Assembly: GCF_008086175.1 (NCBI RefSeq)
Contig: NZ_VSKM01000012.1
Location: forward strand, 1-64,000
Source: Bizionia saleffrena
GTDB taxonomy: Bacteria > Bacteroidota > Bacteroidia > Flavobacteriales > Flavobacteriaceae
Reading direction: 5' to 3'
Length of the DNA: 64,000 bases
The translations under genes were made by a program, and so were the position numbers. Shown here one piece after another: positions 24,138 through 34,004 of this stretch (position 1 is the first letter of the stretch; every line of letters starts with the position of its first letter). Below the pieces are notes generated by a model that saw only the letters and a list, made by a program, of their open reading frames with translations, made no database searches and was not told the origin of the DNA.

Positions 24138-26975
24138 CTAATGTGCTTCTAACCAGTTTATTCCAGTATCCAAATCAACGTCCAACGGAACCTCTAACGT
24201 AAAAGCCTGTTCCATCTCTGTTTTAATTAGCATTTTCATAGCCTCCAATTCAGGTTTGTAAATATCAAAAACCAATTCATCATGTACCTGTAACAACATT
24301 TTAGATTTGTAGTTTCCTACTTCCAAGGCATTATAAATGGCAATCATAGCGATTTTAATAATGTCGGCTGCACTCCCTTGTATCGGCGCGTTTACAGCAT
24401 TCCGTTCGGCGCCACCACGCACAACACCATTTCTAGAATTAATGTCTTTTAGATAGCGACGGCGCCCTAAAACAGTCTGCACGTAGCCATTGTCGCGTGC
24501 AAAATCTACTTGCGCGCTCATATACGTTTTTAGCTTGGGGTAGGTTTCATAATACGTCTCAATAAGCTCCTTAGCTTCACTTCGCGATAAATTAGTCTGA
24601 TTACTCAGTCCAAAGGCCGAAACCCCGTAAATAATTCCAAAATTAACCGTTTTAGCATTGCTTCGTTGTTCTCTAGTAACGTCGCTTAACGGCACATTAA
24701 AGACTTGTGCTGCTGTGCTTGCGTGTATATCCTCGCCGTTCTTAAAAGCAGTAATCATTGTTTCTTCTTTACTCAACGCCGCAATAATTCTAAGTTCAAT
24801 CTGCGAATAATCGGCCGCCAATAAAATGTAATCAGCATTGCGCGGTATAAACGCTTTCCGCACTTGTCGGCCGCGCTCGGTACGAATAGGAATATTCTGT
24901 AAATTCGGGTTATTGCTACTCAATCTTCCGGTAGCAGCAACCGTTTGCATATAATCGGTATGCACACGTCCAGTAGTGGGCTCTATCTGCGTTGGTAACG
25001 CATCAATATACGTGCTTTTTAATTTCGATAGTCCGCGATAATCCAAAATATCCTGTATAATCTCGTGGTCTTTCGCTAAATACGATAAAATGTCTTCCGA
25101 AGTCGCGTATTGCCCCGTTTTCGTTTTCTTAGGCTTATCAACTAGTTTTAGGTTTTCAAATAAAACAATTCCCAATTGCTTAGGCGAGGCAATATTAAAA
25201 GTCTCGCCAGCAACGTCATAAATTTTAGCTTCCAAAATTTTAATATCCGTATCCAAATCGGCCGATAATGACGTTAAGAAATCGGCATCAAGATTAATAC
25301 CTTCCAATTCCATAGCGGCCAAAACGCGAAGCAGTGGGATCTCAATATCATTAAATAAATGCTCAATATTAGCACTCCCTAATTCGGTTTCAAAATGCTG
25401 TTTTAGTTGTAACGTAATATCGGCATCCTCGACCGCATACTCCGTTTGTGCCTCTAAAGGCACATCGCGCATAGACAGCTGGTTTTTGCCTTTCTTACCT
25501 ATAAGTTCTGTAATAGAAACCGGGGTGTAATTTAAATACGTCTCGGCCAAAACATCCATATTATGGCGCATATCCGGGTTTATTAAATAATGCGCTAACA
25601 TCGTATCGAATAATTTTCCCTGTACTTTTATGGCGTATTTGTCAAGTACTTTTATATCATATTTTAAATTCTGCCCTACCTTTTCAATGTGCTCAGCTTC
25701 AAAAAACGGACGTATTAATTCTACAACCGCTTGTGCTGCCTCTTGGTTCGCCGGTACCGGTAAATAGAAGCCTTTGCCAACTTCCCAAGAGAATGCTATC
25801 CCCACCAACGTCGCCGTTAGCGGGTTTAGTCCTGTGGTCTCCGTATCGAAACACACACAGGTTTGCGCCATTACGTTCTTTATAAATAAGTCCGTTGCCA
25901 TTCCTGGTGCCACACTTTGGTAAAAATGCGAAGTCGTAGCTATCGTTTGTCGCGAAAAAGTGTTGGGTAGCGCTTCCGCAGAAGTGCTCGCGGTACCAAA
26001 TAAATTAAATTGTCCGGCACCAGCCAAGTCACTAGCACTAGCTGTTTTCTTAGATTCCGGTACCGCTGTCGCAGCTCCGCTTTCGGTAGTTTCGACCGTA
26101 AAGGTCTTAACAAAATTATCTATTAAACGTCTAAACTCTAACTCCTGAAAAATCTCAGTAACCTTTGGTATATCAGGTGCCGATAATTCAAAATCTTTAG
26201 CATTAAAAGTTACCGGCACATCTAGCATAATAGTCGCCAGTTTCTTAGAGAGTATCCCCAATTCTTTATTGGCTTCAATTTTCTCCTTCATCTTACCTTT
26301 TAGCTCGTGGGTATGGGCCAAAAGATTTTCCAAACTACCATATTGGGCTAAAAACTTCTTAGCCGTTTTTTCGCCAACCCCTGGTAACCCCGGAATATTG
26401 TCAGACGCATCACCCATCATTCCCAAAAAGTCAATCACCTGTAACGGGTCTTCAACTTCAAATTTCTTTTGTATTTCTGGTATGCCCCACGTTTCATAAC
26501 CGCCACCAAAAACAGGCCGGTACATAAAAATGTTTTCGCTTACTAATTGCGCGAAATCTTTATCGGGGGTCACCATAAACGTCGTAAATCCTTCCTTTTC
26601 TGCTTGCTTAGAGAGGGTGCCAATAACATCATCAGCCTCAAAACCTTCTTTTACCATTATAGGTATATGCATCGCCTTTAAGATGTCCATAATATAAGGT
26701 ATTGCTGTTTTTATGGCTTCGGGTGTCGCGTCTCGGTTCGCTTTGTACGCTTCAAAAAGTTCCACACGGTCGGCACTACCGCCTTTGTCAAAACACACCG
26801 CTAAATGGTCTGGTCGTTCGCGTTTTATAACATCTAACAATGAATTCATAAAACCCATAATGGCCGACGTGTCCACGCCTTTAGAATTTATTCTGGGGTT
26901 TTTTATAAAAGCATAATAGCCTCTAAAAATTAAAGCATAAGCATCGACTAAAAAAACGCGTTTTTGTTCTGACAT
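24138..26975 (-). CDS. polA: DNA polymerase I
   Basis: A 945-aa three-domain polymerase. The 5'-3' exonuclease (about 1-300) has VFLVDAYALIFRGYYAF, GFEADDVIGTL and GDASDNIPGLPGVGEKTA. The 3'-5' exonuclease begins at CFDTETTGLNPL. The polymerase domain has YSQIELRIIAAL, RSNAKTVNFGIIYG (motif B) and LLQVHDELVFD (motif C). The proofreading Asp/Glu pair is kept. A longer frame reaches 27044, but the ATG at 26975 (MSEQKRVFLVDAY) is where homology begins. It performs Okazaki fragment and repair synthesis. Its 3' end lies 47 bp from the recombinase start. Confidence 0.97.
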   Translation of the reverse strand: MSEQKRVFLVDAYALIFRGYYAFIKNPRINSKGVDTSAIMGFMNSLLDVIKRERPDHLAVCFDKGGSADRVELFEAYKANRDATPEAIKTAIPYIMDILKAMHIPIMVKEGFEADDVIGTLSKQAEKEGFTTFMVTPDKDFAQLVSENIFMYRPVFGGGYETWGIPEIQKKFEVEDPLQVIDFLGMMGDASDNIPGLPGVGEKTAKKFLAQYGSLENLLAHTHELKGKMKEKIEANKELGILSKKLATIMLDVPVTFNAKDFELSAPDIPKVTEIFQELEFRRLIDNFVKTFTVETTESGAATAVPESKKTASASDLAGAGQFNLFGTASTSAEALPNTFSRQTIATTSHFYQSVAPGMATDLFIKNVMAQTCVCFDTETTGLNPLTATLVGIAFSWEVGKGFYLPVPANQEAAQAVVELIRPFFEAEHIEKVGQNLKYDIKVLDKYAIKVQGKLFDTMLAHYLINPDMRHNMDVLAETYLNYTPVSITELIGKKGKNQLSMRDVPLEAQTEYAVEDADITLQLKQHFETELGSANIEHLFNDIEIPLLRVLAAMELEGINLDADFLTSLSADLDTDIKILEAKIYDVAGETFNIASPKQLGIVLFENLKLVDKPKKTKTGQYATSEDILSYLAKDHEIIQDILDYRGLSKLKSTYIDALPTQIEPTTGRVHTDYMQTVAATGRLSSNNPNLQNIPIRTERGRQVRKAFIPRNADYILLAADYSQIELRIIAALSKEETMITAFKNGEDIHASTAAQVFNVPLSDVTREQRSNAKTVNFGIIYGVSAFGLSNQTNLSRSEAKELIETYYETYPKLKTYMSAQVDFARDNGYVQTVLGRRRYLKDINSRNGVVRGGAERNAVNAPIQGSAADIIKIAMIAIYNALEVGNYKSKMLLQVHDELVFDIYKPELEAMKMLIKTEMEQAFTLEVPLDVDLDTGINWLEAH

Positions 26976-27200
26976 GATAAAGTGTTTGTAAAACATCAAA
27001 ACTACAAAAAAGTAAGCGGTTAAATACCCTTTATTAATTGGCAATTTTAAAAGACTCTGTAGTCTTTAGCACCCCTGTTTTTTTAAAAAAACAATGGGTA
27101 ACGGTCTGCCTAATTATATTACCTATTAAATCTTTAACAGTTTAATAAGAGACTCGCAACTGTAAAACGCTTAATTTTAACACATAATACACTTCTGTTT

Positions 27201-28445
27201 ATGATGCTGCGCTGGATTATTTTTATAATCATTTACCTAATTATAGATTATTACGCTTTTCAAGCGGTTAAAACCATTACCAAAAAAAAAGGGGTATACT
27301 GGTTGTACTGGGTGATTAGTACATTGGTAATTAGTAATTTATTTTACCAAATGATTATAAATGCCAATGATACCGTACGCGTTTTAACACCCCTAAAAAG
27401 TTACGCCTTTGGGTTTATGCTTAGTGTTTTTGTACCGAAATTAATATTAATCTTCTTTCTATTTGGTGAAGATATTTTAAGAGTACCACACGCTATTTAC
27501 AATTATTTTGTAAGTACCAAAGTAGTCGATGCTAGTTTTATGGCGTCGCGTAGAAAATTTATAAGCTATATCGCCTTAGGGTTAGCTGCTCTGCCTTTTG
27601 GAGCATTGCTATACGGTATGTATAAAGGGAAATATAATTTTAAAGTCTTAACTTACACCTTGACCTTTAGCGATTTACCGGCCGCTTTCGATGGCTATAA
27701 AATAACGCAAATTAGCGATATCCATTCCGGAAGTTTCGATAATCACGAAAAAATAGAATACGCCGTTAACCTTATTAACGAACAAAAAAGTGATGCTATT
27801 TTATTTACCGGTGATTTGGTAAATAACTTCGCCGCCGAAATGAAACCTTGGAAAAACACCTTCGGTAAGCTGCATGCTAAAGATGGCGTGTACTCAGTAT
27901 TAGGAAATCACGATTATGGTGATTATGTCGAATGGTCTTCCGAAGAAAAGAAAACAGAAAACCTTGATGAACTAATCGCTATTCAAAAAGAAATGGGCTT
28001 CGATATTATGTTAAACGAAAGCCGCTTTATAGAACGCGGTGGCGAACGTATTGCACTAGTGGGCGTAGAGAATTGGGGTAAAGGGGGTTTTAAAAAAGCA
28101 GGCGACTTACAAAAAGCAAGTGAATTACTAGATCCTAACGATTTTAAAATACTGCTTAGCCACGATCCATCGCATTGGGAGGCGAAAGTGGTAGACCATG
28201 CGTATCAGTATCATTTAACGCTTAGCGGACATACCCACGGAATGCAATTCGGAATAGAAATTCCGGGTTGGTTTAAATGGAGTCCCGTAAGTTGGAGGTA
28301 CAACCAATGGGCAGGAATTTATAAGCAAAAAGAACAGTATATTAATGTAAACCGCGGATTTGGATATCTAGCTTATCCTGGAAGAGTAGGTATATGGCCA
28401 GAAATCACCGTTATCGAACTTAAAAAACAAACGGAAGTTACGTAA
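27201..28445 (+). CDS. membrane-anchored metallophosphoesterase
   Basis: A 414-aa protein with three to four N-terminal membrane helices (about 1-150) and a calcineurin-like phosphoesterase domain. Metal-binding motifs are in order: ITQISDIHSG, LFTGDLVNN, VLGNHDYGDY, LLSHDPSHWE and LSGHTHGMQFG. This is the YkuE/YaeI-like family, whose members hydrolyse phosphodiesters such as lipid A precursors or membrane phospholipids; the substrate here is unknown. Divergent from polA. Confidence 0.9.
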   Translation: MMLRWIIFIIIYLIIDYYAFQAVKTITKKKGVYWLYWVISTLVISNLFYQMIINANDTVRVLTPLKSYAFGFMLSVFVPKLILIFFLFGEDILRVPHAIYNYFVSTKVVDASFMASRRKFISYIALGLAALPFGALLYGMYKGKYNFKVLTYTLTFSDLPAAFDGYKITQISDIHSGSFDNHEKIEYAVNLINEQKSDAILFTGDLVNNFAAEMKPWKNTFGKLHAKDGVYSVLGNHDYGDYVEWSSEEKKTENLDELIAIQKEMGFDIMLNESRFIERGGERIALVGVENWGKGGFKKAGDLQKASELLDPNDFKILLSHDPSHWEAKVVDHAYQYHLTLSGHTHGMQFGIEIPGWFKWSPVSWRYNQWAGIYKQKEQYINVNRGFGYLAYPGRVGIWPEITVIELKKQTEVT

Positions 28446-28574
28446 CTAGCAATCGGTTATTAAAAATTGTGTATTTTTATAATTATAGAATCGCATAACC
28501 CGAAACAGATTGTAATTAGGTAACTTAATACGTTATTTTATTGTAATCTGAAATTTTAATGAACACAAACACAA

Positions 28575-28871
28575 ATGTCTAAATTTGGAGAATTAATAGA
28601 TGTCGAGATACCGGTGCTGTTAGATTTTTATACAGAATGGAACGAACAATCTACGGCAATGCATCCGGTTTTAAGGGATGTTGCAGCGGCACTTGGTGAC
28701 AAAGCCAAAGTTATAAAAATTGATGTCGATAAAAACAAAGAACTCTCTGATGCGCTTAGAGTAAAAGGTTTGCCAACACTTATCATTTATAAAGATGGTG
28801 AAATGAAATGGCGCCACAGTGGCGAACAAGATGCGAATACGTTAATTGGTATCGTACACCAATTTATGTAG
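28575..28871 (+). CDS. thioredoxin-fold protein lacking the CXXC motif
   Basis: A 98-aa thioredoxin-fold protein. Strand and helix pattern and the cis-Pro loop (VKGLPTLIIYKDGE) are clear. The active site WCGPC is replaced by EWNEQSTAMHP, so it has no redox cysteines. It may act as a binding or chaperone-like thioredoxin; redox activity is unlikely. It overlaps the convergent deacetylase gene by 8 bp. Confidence 0.85.
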   Translation: MSKFGELIDVEIPVLLDFYTEWNEQSTAMHPVLRDVAAALGDKAKVIKIDVDKNKELSDALRVKGLPTLIIYKDGEMKWRHSGEQDANTLIGIVHQFM

Positions 28872-29526
28872 TGGGTTTACTAAAAGAAATGGCTTTAAAG
28901 GTATAGCCTAATCCCGAAAAATGCTTGAGTACTTCTGGCAAAGCATACATCATATTCTTAGACGCTTTTATACTGTCATGAAACACAATGATATTACCGT
29001 CTGCAGTGTTTTTAAGTGCGTTATTAAGGCATTGCTCTGGGCTTAAATAATCTTCCCAATCGAAAGTAATAACACTCCACATAATAATTTTATAGCCTAA
29101 GGCTCTCAAGGCTTTGCTCTGCCTAGGTGTTATTTGTCCGTAAGGTGGTCTAAATAACGGGGGTTGTGCCGTGTGCGGTGTAATAGCATCAATAGCGCTT
29201 TGTGCTTTTAAAGTGTTTTCAATATAATTTTTAGTTCCTATATTCCAACCGCGTAAATGGTTATGAGTGTGGTTGCCAATGGCGTGCCCATCGTTTAATA
29301 CGCGCTTAAAAACAGCAGGGTGTTTTTCTACATTGTCGCCAATGCAGAAAAAAGTCGCTTTAGCATTATAGCGTTTTAGAACATCCAAAACCCAGGGCGT
29401 AATCTCTGGGTTAGGGCCGTCGTCGAACGTAAGATAAATCACTTTACTATGAGACGAAAAATCCCAAACATAGTTTGGGAAAATTCGTTTTATAAAGGAA
29501 GGTATTTTTACGGGTACTAGTCTCAC
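28864..29526 (-). CDS. polysaccharide deacetylase (NodB domain)
   Basis: A 220-aa NodB-type deacetylase. Motif 1 is YLTFDDGPNP (Asp35, Asp36). Motif 2 is GNHTHNH (metal-binding His86 and His90). Motif 3 is FRPPYGQ, and a late VFHDS motif is also present. It probably removes N- or O-acetyl groups from a cell-wall or surface glycan using a metal. There is no clear signal peptide, but a hydrophobic basic N-terminus is present. It starts 11 bp after the DUF2723 stop on the same strand, so they are likely co-transcribed. Confidence 0.9.
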   Translation of the reverse strand: MRLVPVKIPSFIKRIFPNYVWDFSSHSKVIYLTFDDGPNPEITPWVLDVLKRYNAKATFFCIGDNVEKHPAVFKRVLNDGHAIGNHTHNHLRGWNIGTKNYIENTLKAQSAIDAITPHTAQPPLFRPPYGQITPRQSKALRALGYKIIMWSVITFDWEDYLSPEQCLNNALKNTADGNIIVFHDSIKASKNMMYALPEVLKHFSGLGYTFKAISFSKPTT

Positions 29527-29537
29527 AAGTGTCTTGA

Positions 29538-32500
29538 TTATTCTGGTAATTTAATACTATCTAATAAAGGGATGCTGCTGTCTCTAGAAATTAAATCTCT
29601 TTCCTCTTTTACCGGCGTATTAATCTGCTCTTCAACGCCATATAAACTGCTAAATAGGTTTACATAGTTGTTAAAAATAGTAAATTCCTTTTCGGCAAAG
29701 GTCTCATCGTGTTGTATTACCGTTTTAATTAAAGCATTATAACGTTCAATATCCGTATAAATTTCAACGATATTTTTCTCTTGATTCTCTCGTGTTAATT
29801 CGCTGTAATACTTTAAGTTTTCCTGATATTTTTCGGCAACATCGGTAAATAACTGCTGCGCTTTGCTTTTTGCGCCAACCACATAATAGGCGCCAATATA
29901 AGGCTCTAAAAGGGTATAATAACCAAATTTATCAACCGGCATATTAATCATAGCAATGTCTGCGATTTCTTCAGCTTTAACCAATTTATCTTCATTGATT
30001 AATGTTTCTATTAAGCGCGCTAAATTACCACGGTAAGAAATAGAGTTTTTACGAGTCTCTGGGTCGTGGTAAATGTCACCACCGCTATTTCCCCAGCCCC
30101 AGTTCTTTACTTTGTTATACATAAAATCACTATCTACACGTCCCATATCGAAAGGGTTAGCGCGTTTAACAGGCGTTTTAATCGGTACTAATTTGTAAAC
30201 CATACCATCTAGCTGTAAGTAGTCTTTCATCCAGATATAATCATCTTCTCCAAAAGCACCACCAGTAAAGTAAATAGGGCGTTTCCATTCGTTATTAGCC
30301 ACGATGTCTAACATTAATAAACGCTGCTTGTAAAGGGCGTTGCCATCCAGTTTAATATCGATATAGGGTACAATCTCATCGGCATCTTTTTCTTTTACAA
30401 TGGCATATTTTAAAACATTCTCCTTGTTTACTGGAACTCTTATGTTTTCCACAGGGAAGTAATTGGTGCTTTTTAATTGCTCAGGATAACGGCTTAAATC
30501 TTCACCTTGTAATTCTAAAATTCTACGGTATTTTGTTTTAGGATTATCGCTAGATACAAAAGCGATAAAATCTTTAATCAACAACGTGTCTTTATTGTAC
30601 GTACGTTTGTATTCTTCGGTATTAGGATCGTAGTACTTTAAGCTCTTCATTACATAATCTCGGGTGCCATATCTGTACTGGTCGTGCGTTAATGATGATG
30701 GAATAGGTTCACTCTCGTACGCTTGACGCTTCATCTGGTCGATATACCAATCCGTCTGAAATAAACTTGTGTTTATAATTCGCACATCGGTTCTATAACC
30801 TTCAATTTCTTGAGCGTACCATAGCGCAAACGTATCGTTATCTCCAATGGTGAATAGAATTCCATTTTCTCCACAGGAATCTAAATACTTTTTAGCCATA
30901 GAATTGGCGGTGTATTTTCCTGAGCGGTCATGGTCATCCCAGTTATTAGAAATTAAAACAGTAGGGACTAATAATAAACAGACTAAAGTGACTGCCGGAG
31001 CGAGCATCGGACTATTAATACGGGTGCGTAACGCATTAAAAATTGCGAAAACGCCAAAACCAATCCACATAGCAAACACATAAAACGAACCAACGACCGA
31101 GTAGTCTCGCTCTCTAGGTTCAAACGGCCTGACGTTGGTGTACACTTGTATCGCTATTCCGGTAAAGAGGAAAAACACCAAGAGTATCCAAAAGAGTTTC
31201 TTGTCTCTATTGAATAAGAAAAACAAGCCGATTAATCCTAAAATAAACGGAAGGAAATAATAAGTGTTTCTTGCTTTGTTATTTTTTACATCACTAGGTA
31301 AATGATCTTGCGACTGGCCAAGAAGCCAAGCATCAAAACCATTAATACCACTTAACCAGTTTCCGTGATTGTCGTAACGCCCTTGTATATCATCTTGCCT
31401 TCCGGTAAAATTCCACATAAAATACCTCCAGTACATATACCCTAGTTGGTATTGAAATAAATAAGAGATATTACTTGCTAACGACGGCTTTTCGATGTCT
31501 AAATATTTTTGCCCAAATTGCTTTAAGAACACATGGTAATCTTCATAATCCACATTGCCTTTGGCAACTTCATTTTTAAACTGTGTAATGTAAGCAACGT
31601 CTTGCTTAAGGCTTTCGTTTAAATAGACTGAGAGTTGATCGCCATACACAGACATAAACTGGTCGTATTCAGTTTCAGTTAATTCGCCATTTTGGTATTT
31701 AACGATGAACGTGCTTATTTTTTGTTCTGAAAACGGATCGATAACAAATTCAGGTTTTAAGTCGAAATTTAAAAATCCCGTAAATATTAAATAATTCTCG
31801 GCATTTTCGCCACTCCACATACGCGGTAAAATGGCAGCTTGTTCAGAATTGAAATTTTGTTTGGCATTTTTATACGCGTTAACCACTACGTATTTTCCTG
31901 TAGCTTCGTTTTTCTCGTACTTAGGTTTGTCGTCTATGTAAGGTTCCTTTTTATCTAATCCTGTATATTGCTCTGTAAATAACGGCCCATAAAATAAATG
32001 CGTTTCTGGATACTGTTCTAAATTATAGTACGCCAATAGTTCTCTAGCACTCGACGGGTTGTTCTCATTAATAACAACGTTGGCATTGGCACGAATAGGG
32101 AGCATAATCCAGGTTGAAAACCCGATAACCACAAACGTAATACATAAGATACCTGTGTTGATATTGACGTAGTTTTTCTGGCGCGTATACCGCAAACTAA
32201 AGTAAATAGCAGCTACTAATAAAATACCGGCAATGATAGATCCCGAGTTAAATGGTAAACCTACAGTATTCACAAAGAATATTTCTATAACACTAAAAAA
32301 GCGTAAAATATTTGGTGCTAATAGTTTAAATATAAATAACAAAATAGCCACCGATACTACATTGGCAACTATAAAATTAAGCGGTGTTATCGTTTTGTAG
32401 TTTTTGAAATAATAAATCAGCCCCAAAACAGGAATGGTTAAGAGCCCCATAAAGTGCACTCCAAACGAGAGCCCGATAACAAAGGCGATAAGTATTAACC

Positions 32501-33026
32501 AGCGGTTACCTCTGGGCTTATCCATATCCATTTCCCAGCGTAATCCCAAATAGAATAAAATAGCCATAATTAAAGTGGCCATCGCGTACACTTCAGTTTC
32601 TACGGCATTATACCAGAATGAATCGGTAAATGCAAAAGATAAACTGCCCACAAGAGCACTTCCTAATATTGCAATAGCGGTTCCTTTAGTAAAGATTTCC
32701 GATTTTATTAGCTTCGGAAGTAGTATCGTAAGACTCCAAAACATAAATAATATAGTAAACGCACTAGAAACAGCACTTAGCATATTCATCATTAATCCTA
32801 CTTGAGAGGGCTCTAAAGCAAAGGTAGAGAAGGTCGCTCCAAGCATCTGGAACAGTGGTGCTCCCGGTGGATGGCCAACCTGAAGTTTCGCAGAGGTTAA
32901 GATGTATTCTCCTGCATCCCAATAACTAACAGTAGGTTCTACAGTTAAACTGTATGTGATTAATGCAATTAAAAAAGCGAGCCAACCAATAATGTTGTTC
33001 CACTTTTTAAAGGTGATTGAGGTCAT
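29538..33026 (-). CDS. DUF2723 multi-spanning membrane protein (glycosyltransferase-like)
   Basis: A 1162-aa protein. The N-terminal ~350 residues contain about nine membrane helices with the DUF2723 opening YSLTVEPTVSYWDAGEYI and the loop GHPPGAPLFQM, resembling the acidic active-site region of PMT-type GT-C enzymes. More membrane helices lie at about 600-720. A large C-terminal periplasmic part follows, with GDNDTFALWYAQEIEGYRTD. The family is typical of Bacteroidota and is thought to glycosylate exported proteins or lipids. Upstream of the deacetylase gene on the same strand. Confidence 0.88.
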   Translation of the reverse strand: MTSITFKKWNNIIGWLAFLIALITYSLTVEPTVSYWDAGEYILTSAKLQVGHPPGAPLFQMLGATFSTFALEPSQVGLMMNMLSAVSSAFTILFMFWSLTILLPKLIKSEIFTKGTAIAILGSALVGSLSFAFTDSFWYNAVETEVYAMATLIMAILFYLGLRWEMDMDKPRGNRWLILIAFVIGLSFGVHFMGLLTIPVLGLIYYFKNYKTITPLNFIVANVVSVAILLFIFKLLAPNILRFFSVIEIFFVNTVGLPFNSGSIIAGILLVAAIYFSLRYTRQKNYVNINTGILCITFVVIGFSTWIMLPIRANANVVINENNPSSARELLAYYNLEQYPETHLFYGPLFTEQYTGLDKKEPYIDDKPKYEKNEATGKYVVVNAYKNAKQNFNSEQAAILPRMWSGENAENYLIFTGFLNFDLKPEFVIDPFSEQKISTFIVKYQNGELTETEYDQFMSVYGDQLSVYLNESLKQDVAYITQFKNEVAKGNVDYEDYHVFLKQFGQKYLDIEKPSLASNISYLFQYQLGYMYWRYFMWNFTGRQDDIQGRYDNHGNWLSGINGFDAWLLGQSQDHLPSDVKNNKARNTYYFLPFILGLIGLFFLFNRDKKLFWILLVFFLFTGIAIQVYTNVRPFEPRERDYSVVGSFYVFAMWIGFGVFAIFNALRTRINSPMLAPAVTLVCLLLVPTVLISNNWDDHDRSGKYTANSMAKKYLDSCGENGILFTIGDNDTFALWYAQEIEGYRTDVRIINTSLFQTDWYIDQMKRQAYESEPIPSSLTHDQYRYGTRDYVMKSLKYYDPNTEEYKRTYNKDTLLIKDFIAFVSSDNPKTKYRRILELQGEDLSRYPEQLKSTNYFPVENIRVPVNKENVLKYAIVKEKDADEIVPYIDIKLDGNALYKQRLLMLDIVANNEWKRPIYFTGGAFGEDDYIWMKDYLQLDGMVYKLVPIKTPVKRANPFDMGRVDSDFMYNKVKNWGWGNSGGDIYHDPETRKNSISYRGNLARLIETLINEDKLVKAEEIADIAMINMPVDKFGYYTLLEPYIGAYYVVGAKSKAQQLFTDVAEKYQENLKYYSELTRENQEKNIVEIYTDIERYNALIKTVIQHDETFAEKEFTIFNNYVNLFSSLYGVEEQINTPVKEERDLISRDSSIPLLDSIKLPE

Positions 33027-33202
33027 ATTTTAAATTATAATATTAAACTGTGGCGAATTTAGTAATAATAATAAAAAGACACTAATCATTTGGGGAGTCT
33101 TAACGCAGAACCTTTAAAACACGATGAAATGCTTGTAATGAGTAGGTTAACGATAGGGGGCGAAAAAAAGATGTATTTTTGATGAAAATTTATTGATAAA
33201 TG

Positions 33203-33233
33203 TTTGCGTAAATAAAAGTTTGTCTTAAATTTG
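33203..33233 (+). promoter_or_regulatory. Bacteroidota sigma-A promoter of tRNA-Gln
   Basis: TTTG at 33203-33206, a 19-bp spacer, then TAAATTTG at 33226-33233. This is an exact match to the TTTG-N19-TAnnTTTG promoter, placed ~18 bp before the tRNA. Confidence 0.85.
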
Positions 33234-33251
33234 CAGCAATGTTAGAAACAC

Positions 33252-33324
33252 TGGCCTATGGTGTAACTGGCAACACGTCGGTTTTTGGTACCGAAGAGTC
33301 TAGGTTCGAGCCCTAGTAGGCCAA
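33252..33324 (+). tRNA. tRNA-Gln (TTG anticodon)
   Basis: The cloverleaf closes well: acceptor TGGCCTA/TAGGCCA, D arm GTGT/ACAC, anticodon stem TCGGT/ACCGA around a 7-nt loop TTTTGGT with anticodon TTG, and T stem CTAGG/CCTAG with loop TTCGAGC. The CCA end is not encoded. It has its own promoter and terminator. Confidence 0.95.
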
Positions 33325-33329
33325 CAGAC

Positions 33330-33366
33330 AAATCCTAATTCTTTTATAGAATTAGGATTTTTTGTT
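33330..33366 (+). terminator. rho-independent terminator after tRNA-Gln
   Basis: A perfect 12-bp stem AAATCCTAATTC / GAATTAGGATTT with a 7-nt loop, followed by a T-run, 6 bp behind the tRNA. Confidence 0.85.
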
Positions 33367-34004
33367 TTCAGTCCTTTTTTTCTTAATTTTTGAAGTGCTA
33401 AAAAGGGATCATTCCTAAATGTTGTTTTGATCCAAATTCTATTTGAATAACAGTACAGTGCTCCAAATCATATACTTGGAGTTAAGAAGTAGATTTTTAA
33501 AAAGGGTTTAGATTGGTCTCTTCGAGAGCCGTCGAGAGGTTACTTATAAAGTGACAAATAGAAAAGAATAGCTAACCGCGACAAGCCTAGGCTTTAGTGA
33601 CTCTTTAGCGCCCTTGGAGGGGTGCACCGCTCCTTTAGAATTAGAATGAATGCTCTGCCGGGATATTTGGAAATTCGAACGCCTACACACAGATACACAG
33701 CTTTTGAGAATGCTGTGGCGTGCGTAAAAAAGAAATGGATAAATAGCGTTAACACCTTACATCGAAATTATATCCCTCACTCAAAAAAAAGCACGATAAG
33801 TAAAGGTGTTTTGAAAAGCAACGCGATAAAGGCTGTCGTATCCCAAAGCCATGAATTCTTAATTCTCACTACGCCTTTTAGCGATACCCTATAGATGGTG
33901 TATGGATGCCCTATGGATACCCTATGGATAATGTATGAGGAGTGTATGGTTAAAAAGCGTTTAAAACAGCCTTTTTAAAAGTTAAGACAGTATACTTAGT
34001 CGTA
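33367..34004. other. long spacer with a short imperfect repeat, no gene recognised
   Basis: About 640 bp. A 90-codon GTG frame at 33622-33894 has no protein-like pattern and is not called. At 33885-33945 the motif CCCTATGGAT recurs about three times in variants with GTGTATGG, a short degenerate repeat. No RNA gene was seen. Confidence 0.45.

Noticed and set aside
33622-33894. 90-codon frame starting with GTG
   Set aside because: No domain, no hydrophobic pattern and odd composition in a stop-rich spacer; no coding support.
33885-33945. Imperfect CCCTATGGAT repeats as a regulatory array
   Set aside because: Only about three degenerate copies with no nearby promoter or gene start; kept only as a note in the spacer entry.
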